Assembly: GCA_016882485.1 (NCBI GenBank)
Contig: VGPT01000003.1
Span: 1-64,000 of the forward strand
Reading direction: 5' to 3'
Length of the DNA stretch: 64,000 bases
DNA from: Cyanobacteria bacterium M_surface_10_m1_298
GTDB lineage: Bacteria; Cyanobacteriota; Cyanobacteriia; PCC-6307; Cyanobiaceae
Shown in pieces: positions 47,719 through 56,509 of the stretch. Within the stretch, counting starts at the first letter, position 1. Every line of letters begins with the position of its first letter. Under the pieces are notes generated by a model. That model ran no database searches, had not been told where the DNA came from, and saw only the letters and a program-made list of their open reading frames with translations. A program made the position numbers and the translations under genes.

Positions 47719-48615
47719 ATGGCTACGCGCCTGGACGGTCGTCAACTGGCTTCCGAGCTGGAAGCGCGTTTGCAAGCGGTGGTGTCGGAGCGCTTGAGCC
47801 GGGCCGGCCGCCCGCCGGGGCTGGCGGTGCTGCGGGTGGGCGATGACCCCGCCAGTGGGGTGTATGTGGCCAATAAAGAGAAGGCCTGTAGCCGCATCGG
47901 CATCACCAACCTTGGGGCCCACCTTCCCGCAGATACCCCTGCGGCCGAGGTGCTGGCCACCATCCAACGCTTGAACGCCGATCCTGCGGTTGATGGCATC
48001 CTCTTGCAGTTGCCCCTGCCGGCGGGTCTCGATGAGCGCCCTTTGCTGGCGGTGATTGATCCAGAGAAGGATGCCGATGGCTTGCACACCCTCAACCTGG
48101 GTCGGTTGCTGAAGGGCGAGCCCGGGCCCCGCAGCTGTACGCCCGCCGGGGTGATGGCGTTGCTGGCTTCCGCTGGTGTCGAGCTGGCCGGGAAGCGAGC
48201 GGTGGTGGTGGGGCGCAGCATCCTGGTGGGGCAGCCCATGGCCCTGATGCTGCAGGCGGCGAATGCGACGGTGACCATCGCCCATTCCCGCACGTCCAAC
48301 CTGCCTGAGCTCACCCGACAGGCGGATGTGCTGGTGGTGGCGGCGGGCAAGCCGCTGATGATCGGAGCGGAGCACGTCAAGCCCGGTGCGGTGGTGGTGG
48401 ATGTGGGCATTCACCGCCTCGAGGCCGAGCCCGGTGCCAAGGCCAAGCTCTGCGGGGATGTGCGCTTTGACGAGGTGGAACCCCTGGCCAGCGCCATCAG
48501 CCCGGTGCCCGGTGGTGTGGGCCCGATGACGGTCACCCTGCTGCTGGTGAATACGGTGGCCAGCTGGTGTCAGCGCTGCGGCCTCGATCAGCCGTTGGCG
48601 GATCTGCTCCCCTAA
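47719..48615 (+). CDS. folD: Bifunctional methylenetetrahydrofolate dehydrogenase/cyclohydrolase
   Basis: [58 protein letters not shown]. Confidence 0.97.
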   Translation: MATRLDGRQLASELEARLQAVVSERLSRAGRPPGLAVLRVGDDPASGVYVANKEKACSRIGITNLGAHLPADTPAAEVLATIQRLNADPAVDGILLQLPLPAGLDERPLLAVIDPEKDADGLHTLNLGRLLKGEPGPRSCTPAGVMALLASAGVELAGKRAVVVGRSILVGQPMALMLQAANATVTIAHSRTSNLPELTRQADVLVVAAGKPLMIGAEHVKPGAVVVDVGIHRLEAEPGAKAKLCGDVRFDEVEPLASAISPVPGGVGPMTVTLLLVNTVASWCQRCGLDQPLADLLP

Positions 48616-48627
48616 GGAGGCCCTGGC
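48601..48627 (+). repeat. 27-bp direct repeat, copy 1 (folD 3' end)
   Basis: gatctgctcccctaaggaggccctggc, identical to copy 2 at 49074..49100. Confidence 0.97.
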
Positions 48628-48667
48628 TGCTGTTTCTATCTAGCCTGGTCGAAACAAAACAGGGTCG

Positions 48668-48886
48668 ATGAAGGGCGAGTTGACGGCGGTGATTGAACCT
48701 GCTGAGGAGGGGGGCTTTTGGGCGATTTGCATCGAGGTCCCCGGCGCCAATGGTCAGGGTGAAACCCGTGATGAAGCCAAGGCCAATCTGCTCGAGGCTG
48801 TTCAGCTGATCCTTCAGGACCGCCAGGACGACATCCTGCGCAGCTTGCCAAGCGATGCGGTCTGTGAACCCCTGCTGGTCGGTTAG
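48668..48886 (+). CDS. hicB: HicB-like antitoxin (type II TA)
   Basis: LTAVIEPAEEGGFWAICIEVPGANGQGETRDEAKANLLEAVQLIL matches the HicB core. Confidence 0.9.
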   Translation: MKGELTAVIEPAEEGGFWAICIEVPGANGQGETRDEAKANLLEAVQLILQDRQDDILRSLPSDAVCEPLLVG

Positions 48887-48895
48887 GTCGTTCCC

Positions 48896-49075
48896 GTGAA
48901 GCGGAGAGACCTGGAGCGTCAATTGCGCCGTGGTGGCTGCTTGCTCAAGCGGGAAGGGGCTAGTCATGCGCTTTGGATCAATCCCGCCACCGGCATCCAA
49001 GAAGCGATCCCCCGCCATGTGGAGATTAAGGAGCAGCTGGCGCGCAAGATCCTGCGTTCCCTGCTGGGATCTTGA
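48896..49075 (+). CDS. hicA: HicA-like toxin (59 aa); not in supplied ORF track
   Basis: Manual translation: VKRRDLERQLRRGGCLLKREGASHALWINPATGIQEAIPRHVEIKEQLARKILRSLLGS*; carries HicA GC...REGxSH...IPRHxEI pattern. Confidence 0.9.
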   Translation: MKRRDLERQLRRGGCLLKREGASHALWINPATGIQEAIPRHVEIKEQLARKILRSLLGS

Positions 49076-49100
49076 TCTGCTCCCCTAAGGAGGCCCTGGC
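49074..49100 (+). repeat. 27-bp direct repeat, copy 2 (hicA stop / upstream of crtE)
   Basis: gatctgctcccctaaggaggccctggc, identical to copy 1 at 48601..48627. Confidence 0.97.
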
Positions 49101-49142
49101 CTGAGAGAATCCGGCTCAGCGATGGCCCCTGGCCCTGCCCCC

Positions 49143-50081
49143 ATGACCGCGGCCGTCACAAGTACCGACAGTCCCTCCACTGGTGACGCGCCCGGGTTTG
49201 ACTTCGCGGCCTACCTCGAACAGGCACGCCTGAGCGTGGAGAGAGCCCTCGATGGCTCCCTCGGGCCGGAGCGTCCCGAGAGCCTGAGGGAAGCGATGCG
49301 TTACTCCCTGCTGGCGGGCGGTAAGCGCTTGCGCCCGATCCTCTGCCTGGCCGCCTGCGAACTGGCCGGTGGCGACAGCGCTCTGGCGATGCCCACAGCG
49401 GTGGCGTTGGAGATGATCCACACCATGTCGCTGATCCATGACGATCTCCCCGCCATGGACAACGACGATCTGCGCCGTGGCATGCCCACCAATCACAAGG
49501 TGTATGGAGAGGCCAACGCGATCCTGGCCGGCGATGCCCTGCTCACCCGCGCCTTCGAGATGGTGGCGCTGCGCAGCCCCGGCGTTCCGGCGGAGCAGCT
49601 GCTGAAAGTGGTTGGAGAGCTTTCCCTGGCCTCCGGTGCCCCGGGCCTGGTGGGCGGTCAGGTGGTGGATCTGGAGTGCGAGGGGAAGGATGTGGATCTC
49701 GACACGCTCGAGTACATCCACCTCCACAAAACCGGAGCACTGCTGCGCTCCTGCGTGCTCACCGGTGCCCTGATCGCCGGTGCCCCTGAGGCTCTGCTGG
49801 AGGCTCTGCGCACCTATGCCCGCGGCATCGGCCTGGCTTTCCAGATCATCGACGACATCCTCGATGTGACCGCCAGCAGCGAGGTGCTCGGCAAAACTGC
49901 TGGCAAGGACCTCACCGCCGACAAGACCACCTATCCCAAGCTTCTGGGCCTGGAGGAATCCCGCCAGCGCGCCGATGCCCTGGTAGCTGAGGCCAAGGCG
50001 GCCCTGGAGCCCTTCAACGGTGGCGGCAAAGCAGCTCCACTGCTGGCCCTAGCGGACTACATCACCAGTCGCGACCGATGA
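49143..50081 (+). CDS. crtE: Geranylgeranyl/farnesyl diphosphate synthase
   Basis: [42 protein letters not shown]. Confidence 0.93.
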   Translation: MTAAVTSTDSPSTGDAPGFDFAAYLEQARLSVERALDGSLGPERPESLREAMRYSLLAGGKRLRPILCLAACELAGGDSALAMPTAVALEMIHTMSLIHDDLPAMDNDDLRRGMPTNHKVYGEANAILAGDALLTRAFEMVALRSPGVPAEQLLKVVGELSLASGAPGLVGGQVVDLECEGKDVDLDTLEYIHLHKTGALLRSCVLTGALIAGAPEALLEALRTYARGIGLAFQIIDDILDVTASSEVLGKTAGKDLTADKTTYPKLLGLEESRQRADALVAEAKAALEPFNGGGKAAPLLALADYITSRDR

Positions 50082-50593
50082 GTGAAGCGGTTCTGACCGG
50101 TCTGTTGGACAACGGGCCTCTCTGGTGGGGCCTGGCGGCCTGCGGCAGCGCCCAGCTCTCCAAGTTGTTGATTGAACTGGTGGTCCATCGCCGCTGGAAC
50201 CCCAAGGTGCTGGTGGAAACCGGTGGAATGCCCTCCAGTCATTCAGCCCTGCTGACTGGCACCGCAGCGGCTCTCGGCTGGCAGCAGGGATTTGATTCGC
50301 CGGTTTTCGCCCTGGCGGCCACCTTGTGTTTTGTGGTGCTCTACGACGCCTCCGGTGTGCGTCGTGCGGCCGGCATCACCGCCCAGCGGGTGAATGCCCT
50401 GCCCGATGCCCTTTGGAGCAGCGGGGCCGAGACGGCCGATCCGCTCAAGCCCCTCAAGGAGAACCTTGGACACACCCGCCTTGAGGTGCTGGTGGGCAGC
50501 CTGATGGGCCCGCTGGTGGCCCTGCCCGGGCTGGTCTGGCTCGGATCCCCCTGGGTGTTGGCGCAGCACTGGGGCTGGGTAGCGGTTGGCTGA
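50078..50593 (+). CDS. Divergent PAP2 family protein (DUF212)
   Basis: [56 protein letters not shown]. Confidence 0.92.
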   Translation: MSEAVLTGLLDNGPLWWGLAACGSAQLSKLLIELVVHRRWNPKVLVETGGMPSSHSALLTGTAAALGWQQGFDSPVFALAATLCFVVLYDASGVRRAAGITAQRVNALPDALWSSGAETADPLKPLKENLGHTRLEVLVGSLMGPLVALPGLVWLGSPWVLAQHWGWVAVG

Positions 50594-52040
50594 GGAGCTC
50601 ACCGCCGGGCAGGCGCAGGCGGCTGAGTCGTTCGCGGCCTGGCTGAAGGCCCCTTACGACGGCACCCCGTTTGTGCTCAGTGGCTATGCGGGCACGGGCA
50701 AGACCTACCTCTCGCGCCATCTGCTCCAGCAGGTGGAGCAACGCGATCTCTGCTGGACCGTGGTCGCCCCCACCCACAAGGCGGTGGGGGTGCTGCGGCA
50801 GCATCTGGCCTGGGCTGGCCTGCAGCCCACCTGGTACCCCAGCACGATTCACCGCCTGCTGCGCCTGAAGCTCAAGCGTCAGGGGGATCTCGAGCGCTGT
50901 GAGGAGACCGAGCAGACGGCGGGATCGCTCGAAAACCTCGCCCTGGTGCTGGTGGATGAGGCCTCGATGGTTGACAGCAGCCTGCTGGAGATCGCCCTGC
51001 GCTGCGCCCATCCCTTCAAGACCCGTCTGGTGTTTGTCGGCGATCCGGCCCAGTTGCCCCCGGTGGGAGAAGAGCGCAGCCCCGTGTTCGCGATGGGGCG
51101 TTCCATGCGTGCAGCCCTCACGGAAGTGGTGCGTCATCAGGGGCCCGTGCTGCAGCTCGCCACTGGCCTGCGCCATGGCGATCTTCCCTGCCGCCAGCCT
51201 CCGGCCCTTGGTCCGGTGCGCGATGAGCAGGGCCAAGTGGCGGTACTTCCCCGCAACGATTGGCTTGCCGCCGCTCAGGCGGCCCTGCGACGCGGCGCGG
51301 AGCTCGACAATCCCGACCACGCCCGCATCCTTTGCTACACCAACCGAGCCCTTGAGCAGCTGGTGCCCCTGGCGCGGCGGGCCATTCATGGCGAGATGGC
51401 CGATCAGGTGCCGGTGTTGCCCGGGGAGGTGTTGATCACCCGTGCGGCGGTGATGGCCCCGGCCTGCCGCGCGGGAGAAGAAGCCGCCGAAGAGCCCGAC
51501 ATGGTGCTTGGCTCCAACCGGGAATTGGTGGTGCGCGATGTCACTCCAGAGCGCATCGATCTGGCCGACTTCGGGGTCGGCAGTGACGATGGACTCACGC
51601 CCGCGGTGATCGACACCCTTTGCGCGGATGTCGAGGCCGGTGAGACCCGGCTCAGCCTGCGCCTGCTGCCACCGGCGGGTAGTGCCCCACGCCAGGAACT
51701 CGATGCTGTGTTGAACCGTCTGCGCCTGCAGGCCAGGGAGGCTGGTAAGCAGCAGGGGCGCAGCCTCTGGCGGCGCTACTTTCTGGTGCGCGACGCCTTC
51801 GCCTCCCTCGGGCCTGCCGCGGTGCTCACCGTGCACCGAAGTCAGGGCAGCACGTTTGGGGAGGTGTTTGTCGCCGGTGATGTGTTCTGGCCCAGCGACG
51901 AAACCCTGCGGCGGCAACTGGTCTACGTGGCGGTCAGCCGAGCCAGTCAGGCGGTCTGGCTCTCTGCGGATCAACGCCTCTCTGGGGAGGCCGCCCAGCG
52001 GGATCGCCAGGCCTGGATGTCTTGGCTTTCGGCTAGCTGA
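50586..52040 (+). CDS. RecD-like ATP-dependent DNA helicase
   Basis: Walker A LSGYAGTGKTYLSRHL; LVLVDEASMVDSSLL; FVGDPAQLPPVGEERSPVF; LTVHRSQGSTFGEVFV; TTG start as called. Confidence 0.92.
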   Translation: MAEELTAGQAQAAESFAAWLKAPYDGTPFVLSGYAGTGKTYLSRHLLQQVEQRDLCWTVVAPTHKAVGVLRQHLAWAGLQPTWYPSTIHRLLRLKLKRQGDLERCEETEQTAGSLENLALVLVDEASMVDSSLLEIALRCAHPFKTRLVFVGDPAQLPPVGEERSPVFAMGRSMRAALTEVVRHQGPVLQLATGLRHGDLPCRQPPALGPVRDEQGQVAVLPRNDWLAAAQAALRRGAELDNPDHARILCYTNRALEQLVPLARRAIHGEMADQVPVLPGEVLITRAAVMAPACRAGEEAAEEPDMVLGSNRELVVRDVTPERIDLADFGVGSDDGLTPAVIDTLCADVEAGETRLSLRLLPPAGSAPRQELDAVLNRLRLQAREAGKQQGRSLWRRYFLVRDAFASLGPAAVLTVHRSQGSTFGEVFVAGDVFWPSDETLRRQLVYVAVSRASQAVWLSADQRLSGEAAQRDRQAWMSWLSAS

Positions 52041-52719
52041 GCTGAAGACCCTCGATGCCCTGCCAGCCCAGGTAACCCGCGAGCACGAGGCTCAGAGCCC
52101 CCACCAGTAGGTCCCCCTTGGCGAATAGCAGGGCTTTGCCGCGCTCCAGCAGCGGAAGTACCCGATCGCGGCCCACCAGCACCGCCAGGAAAGGCACCAG
52201 CAAGGCAGCGCTGCACGCCACGGTGAAGACACTGGTGTACAGCACTTCCTGCAGGCGGCTCAGACCGGAGGAGAGCAGCGCTGAGGCGGTCTTGGCAAAC
52301 AGGAACAGATCGTCGGGGCTGACCACCTCCAGGGCGCAACTGGCCCCTAACAGCAGGGGCAGGGGCATGGCGCAGAAGCGATCGAGGCTGTGGGTCCAGG
52401 CTGGTGGCTCATCCCCCTCCTCGCGGCGATCCAGCAGCTCCTTGAGCCCGAGCGCCAGCAGGCCGCCCGCCGCCAGCAGGTCGAGCCCGGTGCGATGGCT
52501 CGTGCCCTTCTCCATGGTCAGCAGCAGACCATGGCCCACGGTGAGCAGGAGCACCACCATCAGAGTGACGGTGACCATCCAGCTCAGCACGAACAGTCCG
52601 CCTCGCTGCAGGGGTTTCGGGCCCAGCAGCAGCAGGAACAGGAGGCCGATATGAATCGGGCTGATGGCGATCCCACTGCCGTAGGCCAGCAGTTCGGCCC
52701 AGAGGGTCCCGTTGAGCAT
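52033..52719 (-). CDS. GAP family membrane protein
   Basis: Six-TM protein with SPIHIGLLFLLLLGPKP and SPDDLFLFAKTA repeats. Confidence 0.6.
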   Translation of the reverse strand: MLNGTLWAELLAYGSGIAISPIHIGLLFLLLLGPKPLQRGGLFVLSWMVTVTLMVVLLLTVGHGLLLTMEKGTSHRTGLDLLAAGGLLALGLKELLDRREEGDEPPAWTHSLDRFCAMPLPLLLGASCALEVVSPDDLFLFAKTASALLSSGLSRLQEVLYTSVFTVACSAALLVPFLAVLVGRDRVLPLLERGKALLFAKGDLLVGALSLVLAGYLGWQGIEGLQLS

Positions 52720-52728
52720 CGCGGTGGC

Positions 52729-53139
52729 TCAGTGGCGAATTTCGAACCAGTCTTCCTTGAGAGGCGCCAGGTGGCCATGGCTCACCCCCAGCACCTCCGC
52801 GCCGCGGGGACCCCGCTCGCACCAGAGGCGCAGCTCCGTGAGCAGGTGGGCTGGTCCCTCAGCCTGCACCTCCACCGAGCCATCCCCCAGGTTGCGCACC
52901 CAGCCGCTCAGGCCAAGCTCCTTGGCTTTGCGACAGCAGCTGGCCCGGTAGCCCACGCCCTGCACGCGCCCGCGAATTAGCAGTTGCCAGCGTTCGTTGC
53001 GGGGTGGGTTCGCCTCAGATCGCTCTGATTTGATCCACTGCCGCACCTTGGTGGTGCGGTTGCCGCGTCCCAGGGGGCGGGTGTCAGCAATTAACCAGCG
53101 CGGTGCTGAGTGACGGTCCGAGCCATGGTCGTTTTCCAT
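52729..53139 (-). CDS. Acylphosphatase
   Basis: LLIRGRVQGVGYRASCCRKAKELGLSGWVRNLGDGSVEVQAEGP; true start likely downstream of the ORF start. Confidence 0.9.
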   Translation of the reverse strand: MENDHGSDRHSAPRWLIADTRPLGRGNRTTKVRQWIKSERSEANPPRNERWQLLIRGRVQGVGYRASCCRKAKELGLSGWVRNLGDGSVEVQAEGPAHLLTELRLWCERGPRGAEVLGVSHGHLAPLKEDWFEIRH

Positions 53140-53193
53140 TCATCCCTGGCGCAACTCTCCTGATCTCAAGCTGCCACGCTTCGCCCATTTCGG

Positions 53194-53775
53194 CTACGGG
53201 CGGCAGACCGGGGCATTCCAGTGCTGAATCACCCGCTGCTCCCGCTCGAATCCCAGCACGCAGTAGCTGCCGGTGGCCAGGGTCAGCAGGGCTCCTCCTT
53301 GGGCCCCCAGGCCGAGCCAGCAACCGGCTAGGCAGCGCAACAGATGCCCATGGGCAAACAAAGCCACGGCTCCCTCCAGATCCAGTAGCTCGGCGATCAA
53401 GGCCTCACAGCGGCTCTGCACCTGGAGCAGGGTTTCTCCACCAGGGCAGGGATGGCTGAACACGGTCCAATCCGGAACCGAGCGGCGGATTTCGGCGGTG
53501 GTAATGCCCTCGTAGTCGCCGTAATCCCATTCCAGCAGCCGTGGCTCCAGCTCTGCCAGTCCCCCAAGACCCGCCAGCTCGCAGGTGCGACGGGCGCGCT
53601 GCAGTGGGCTGGTGAGCACCCGTGTGAACTGCTGTTGCGCCAGCAGGGGAGCCAGGCGCCTGGCCTCCTCCTCGCCTTGGGGCAGCAGGGGCAGATCGGT
53701 GCGTCCGGTGTGACGTCCGTTCACGGCCCACTCCGTCGCACCGTGGCGCAGCAGCCAAAGTTGGGGGTGGGCCAT
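53194..53775 (-). CDS. Histidine phosphatase family protein
   Basis: LWLLRHGATEWAVNGRHTGRTDLPL RHG motif; VALFAHGHLLRCLAGCWLG. Confidence 0.93.
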   Translation of the reverse strand: MAHPQLWLLRHGATEWAVNGRHTGRTDLPLLPQGEEEARRLAPLLAQQQFTRVLTSPLQRARRTCELAGLGGLAELEPRLLEWDYGDYEGITTAEIRRSVPDWTVFSHPCPGGETLLQVQSRCEALIAELLDLEGAVALFAHGHLLRCLAGCWLGLGAQGGALLTLATGSYCVLGFEREQRVIQHWNAPVCRP

Positions 53776-53780
53776 GGGTG

Positions 53781-55133
53781 TCAGGGTGAAAGAGGGCGGC
53801 GGGCGGCGGCGGCCAGGCGTTGGGGAATCTGGGGGCACCCGCCCCAGTGCAAATGCAGCCAGCTGGCGTGGAGGCTTGCACCGCCCCAGCCCTCTGGGCG
53901 CCGGGGGCTTCCCCATCCTTCAAGCTGCCACAGGCTCTCCGCTTCGGCTGCGCTTGAGTCCAGCTGCCAGCGGTGGAACTCATGGCCGCAGACCACCTCA
54001 CCGGCCTTCAGCACCAGCGTGTTGCGGCTGACCTCGGCGTCGCGGTAGCCCAGGCTCAAGCTGCCCCTGCGGGCGTTGAAGGGAAGCACTCCGGCCATGG
54101 CATGAGCCTCTCCCTGCTGATCAAGCAGGCTGCGGCCCAGCAGCAGCAGACCTCCGCATTCGGCGTAGAGCGGCAGTCCATCGCGGGCTGCCATTCGCAA
54201 GGCACCCAGGCTCCGCTGGCTGCAGGCCAGTTGTTCGGCGTGCAGCTCCGGGTAGCCCCCGGGAAGGATCACCCCGCGGCAGTGCTGCGGCAGGTCTTCA
54301 TCGGCCAGGGGCGACCAGGGCACCACCTCCAGACCCTGCTCCTCCAGTAACTCTGTGGCCTCTGGATAGCGGAAGTGAAAGGCGGCATCGCTGGCGAGGG
54401 CGACCAGCGCGGCTTCCCCCGATGGCCTGGCTGCGCTGCTGGCGAGCGAGGTTGGGGCAGGGGCCTCCAGCAGGGGCCAGAGGGCCTCGATCGCCAGGTG
54501 GCGCTCCGCCAGGTCAGCCCAGGCGTCGAGACGCGCATTCAGGTCGGAGAGCTCGTGGGCCGGAAGCAGCCCCAGATGCCGCGATGGCAGCTCCAGGCAC
54601 GGATGGCGGGGCAGGGCTCCGAGCACCGGCATGGCGAGGCTGGCCAGGGCTTCCCGCAGCAGGGCTTCATGGCGTTCGCTCCCCACGCCATTGAGCACAA
54701 CCCCCGCCAGGGAGAGATCGCTCTGGTGGTCACGGAACCCCCGCACCAGGGCGGCTAGGGAGCCGGCCTGACGGCTCGCTTCCACCACCAGCACCACCGG
54801 AAGGTTGAGGAGCTGGGCCACATGGGCGGAGCTGCCCTCACTGCTGGGACCCTTGCCGTCGAAGAGGCCCATCACCCCCTCCACCAGGCACAGCTCGCTG
54901 GCCCCTCCGTGGAGCGAGAAGCTCCGTTTGACCCAGCTCTCCCCGCACAACAGGGGGTCGAGATTGCGGCAGGGTCTGCCGCTCGCGGCACTGAGCAGCT
55001 GGGGATCGAGGTAGTCAGGCCCCACCTTGAAGGTTTGGATGCTGCACTGGCGCCGCCGGGCGAGGGCACTCAGGGCAAGGGTCACCAGGGTTTTGCCGCT
55101 GCCGCTTGCGGGGGCCGCGATCAGGCAGGGCAT
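53781..55133 (-). CDS. cobB: Cobyrinate a,c-diamide synthase
   Basis: MPCLIAAPASGSGKTLVTLALSALARRR; KVGPDYLDPQL; EGVMGLFDG; LYAECGGLLLLGRSL. Confidence 0.95.
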   Translation of the reverse strand: MPCLIAAPASGSGKTLVTLALSALARRRQCSIQTFKVGPDYLDPQLLSAASGRPCRNLDPLLCGESWVKRSFSLHGGASELCLVEGVMGLFDGKGPSSEGSSAHVAQLLNLPVVLVVEASRQAGSLAALVRGFRDHQSDLSLAGVVLNGVGSERHEALLREALASLAMPVLGALPRHPCLELPSRHLGLLPAHELSDLNARLDAWADLAERHLAIEALWPLLEAPAPTSLASSAARPSGEAALVALASDAAFHFRYPEATELLEEQGLEVVPWSPLADEDLPQHCRGVILPGGYPELHAEQLACSQRSLGALRMAARDGLPLYAECGGLLLLGRSLLDQQGEAHAMAGVLPFNARRGSLSLGYRDAEVSRNTLVLKAGEVVCGHEFHRWQLDSSAAEAESLWQLEGWGSPRRPEGWGGASLHASWLHLHWGGCPQIPQRLAAAARRPLSP

Positions 55134-55141
55134 GGTGAGGC

Positions 55142-56449
55142 TCAGCTGGGCAGCAGCTTGGCAGCCAGGGCTGCGGCGGAGGCCATCAGGGGATTGGTGC
55201 TGTCGTGGCCGCCGCTGAGCAGTCGAGCCATCTCCATCTCTTCGCTTTCGTTGGGAAGCGGCACCACCTCCTCCACCAACTCCATGGAGGCCACGCCGCC
55301 GGCCTCCAGCCGCATGCAGCCGCCCGATTCCGAGCAGAGGATCACGCACAGGGGAGCGCGGCCCTCCGGGGCACAGATCATCCTCAGGCCCACCAGGGCT
55401 CCCGGGTGGATCTTGGAGACCCCCACCGGTACGGGCATCAGGCGCAATTGCACGCTCTGCCCGTCCTGGCGCTGGAACTCCGCTCCGACGCCCCGCCCCT
55501 CGTGCAGGGCATCGGCCTCGATCCAGTAGCTGTTCTGCAGATGCCAGCCGAGCCGATCGGCCACCCAGGCGGCCAGCAGCAGTCCCTTCACGGGATGGGC
55601 CCCCTCCACATCGATGTCCAGTTGCACCACCTGATCCAGGGCGACCTGACGGCTGGGGGGGTCAAACACCATCGCCAGGGATTGACGCCAGGTGCGCAGC
55701 CGCAGCCAGTTCAGGTCATTCACCGCCTGCCCCAGCTCGATGCGCTGCACCATCAGATCGAGGCAGCGGCGCGGATGGCCGATGGAGCTGTCCACCACCA
55801 GGCGTCTCGGTGGCACCGACAGGGCTTCCAGCAGTTCCGGTGATTCATCCAGGCTCCCGTTCCACCAGATCCAGCACGGCAACTCCGAGGGAATCAAGGC
55901 CTGAAGCATCGCCAGACCCTGCTGCATCGCTCCCATGCCCCCCCGCAGCACCACCACATCGCCGCAGGCATCGCTGTTCACCCCACGTTCTTCCGAGAGG
56001 GGGCAGTAGGCGGCCACCAGGGTCTCCAGGGGCTTGTCCGCCGCCAGGGTGGGGGCGAGGGTGATCAGGCGGCGGGGTTGGTGCACGCTGATCGCGCGAT
56101 CCACGAACTGCCCACGCAGATCCTCGGCTCCATGGCTTCCGCTCTGGTGACCGAGGGCCCAGGCCAGCTCGGGTGCGGTGGGCGCGGTGCTGCTGGGTAG
56201 TCCGAGTTCCCCCGCCGCCTGCCGCGCCGCCTGCAACAGAGTCTCGCTCAGCAGACCACTCAGGGGACCATCGACGCGGCCCGTGCGGATCAACTGCTGC
56301 TCCAGCCAGGAGGGCTCCCACACCAGCAGGGTGAAGGTGGCGGCGCTGTGGGAGTCCTGCAGGGTGTCCGACCAGAGCCGGTTCAGATAGGCGGGAACCT
56401 CATCCGGGGGCAGAGCCAGTGGTGCCTGCAGGGTGAGTTGGGGAGCCAT
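55142..56449 (-). CDS. opcA: Glucose-6-phosphate dehydrogenase assembly protein OpcA
   Basis: OpcA-type protein directly downstream of zwf in the same orientation. Confidence 0.92.
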   Translation of the reverse strand: MAPQLTLQAPLALPPDEVPAYLNRLWSDTLQDSHSAATFTLLVWEPSWLEQQLIRTGRVDGPLSGLLSETLLQAARQAAGELGLPSSTAPTAPELAWALGHQSGSHGAEDLRGQFVDRAISVHQPRRLITLAPTLAADKPLETLVAAYCPLSEERGVNSDACGDVVVLRGGMGAMQQGLAMLQALIPSELPCWIWWNGSLDESPELLEALSVPPRRLVVDSSIGHPRRCLDLMVQRIELGQAVNDLNWLRLRTWRQSLAMVFDPPSRQVALDQVVQLDIDVEGAHPVKGLLLAAWVADRLGWHLQNSYWIEADALHEGRGVGAEFQRQDGQSVQLRLMPVPVGVSKIHPGALVGLRMICAPEGRAPLCVILCSESGGCMRLEAGGVASMELVEEVVPLPNESEEMEMARLLSGGHDSTNPLMASAAALAAKLLPS

Positions 56450-56509
56450 GGCAGAGCAGACGGCGAAGAATCAGAGCGGATCAGCTGAAACAGGGAAGGC
56501 TGGGCGTGG

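Noticed and set aside
48601-49100. hicBA as an IS or integron cassette
   Set aside because: No transposase, integrase, inverted terminal repeats or attC-like structure seen; only the 27-bp direct repeat supports mobility.
50454-51974. 506-aa minus-strand ORF opposite the RecD-like helicase
   Set aside because: Antisense shadow of an unambiguous helicase with intact motifs.
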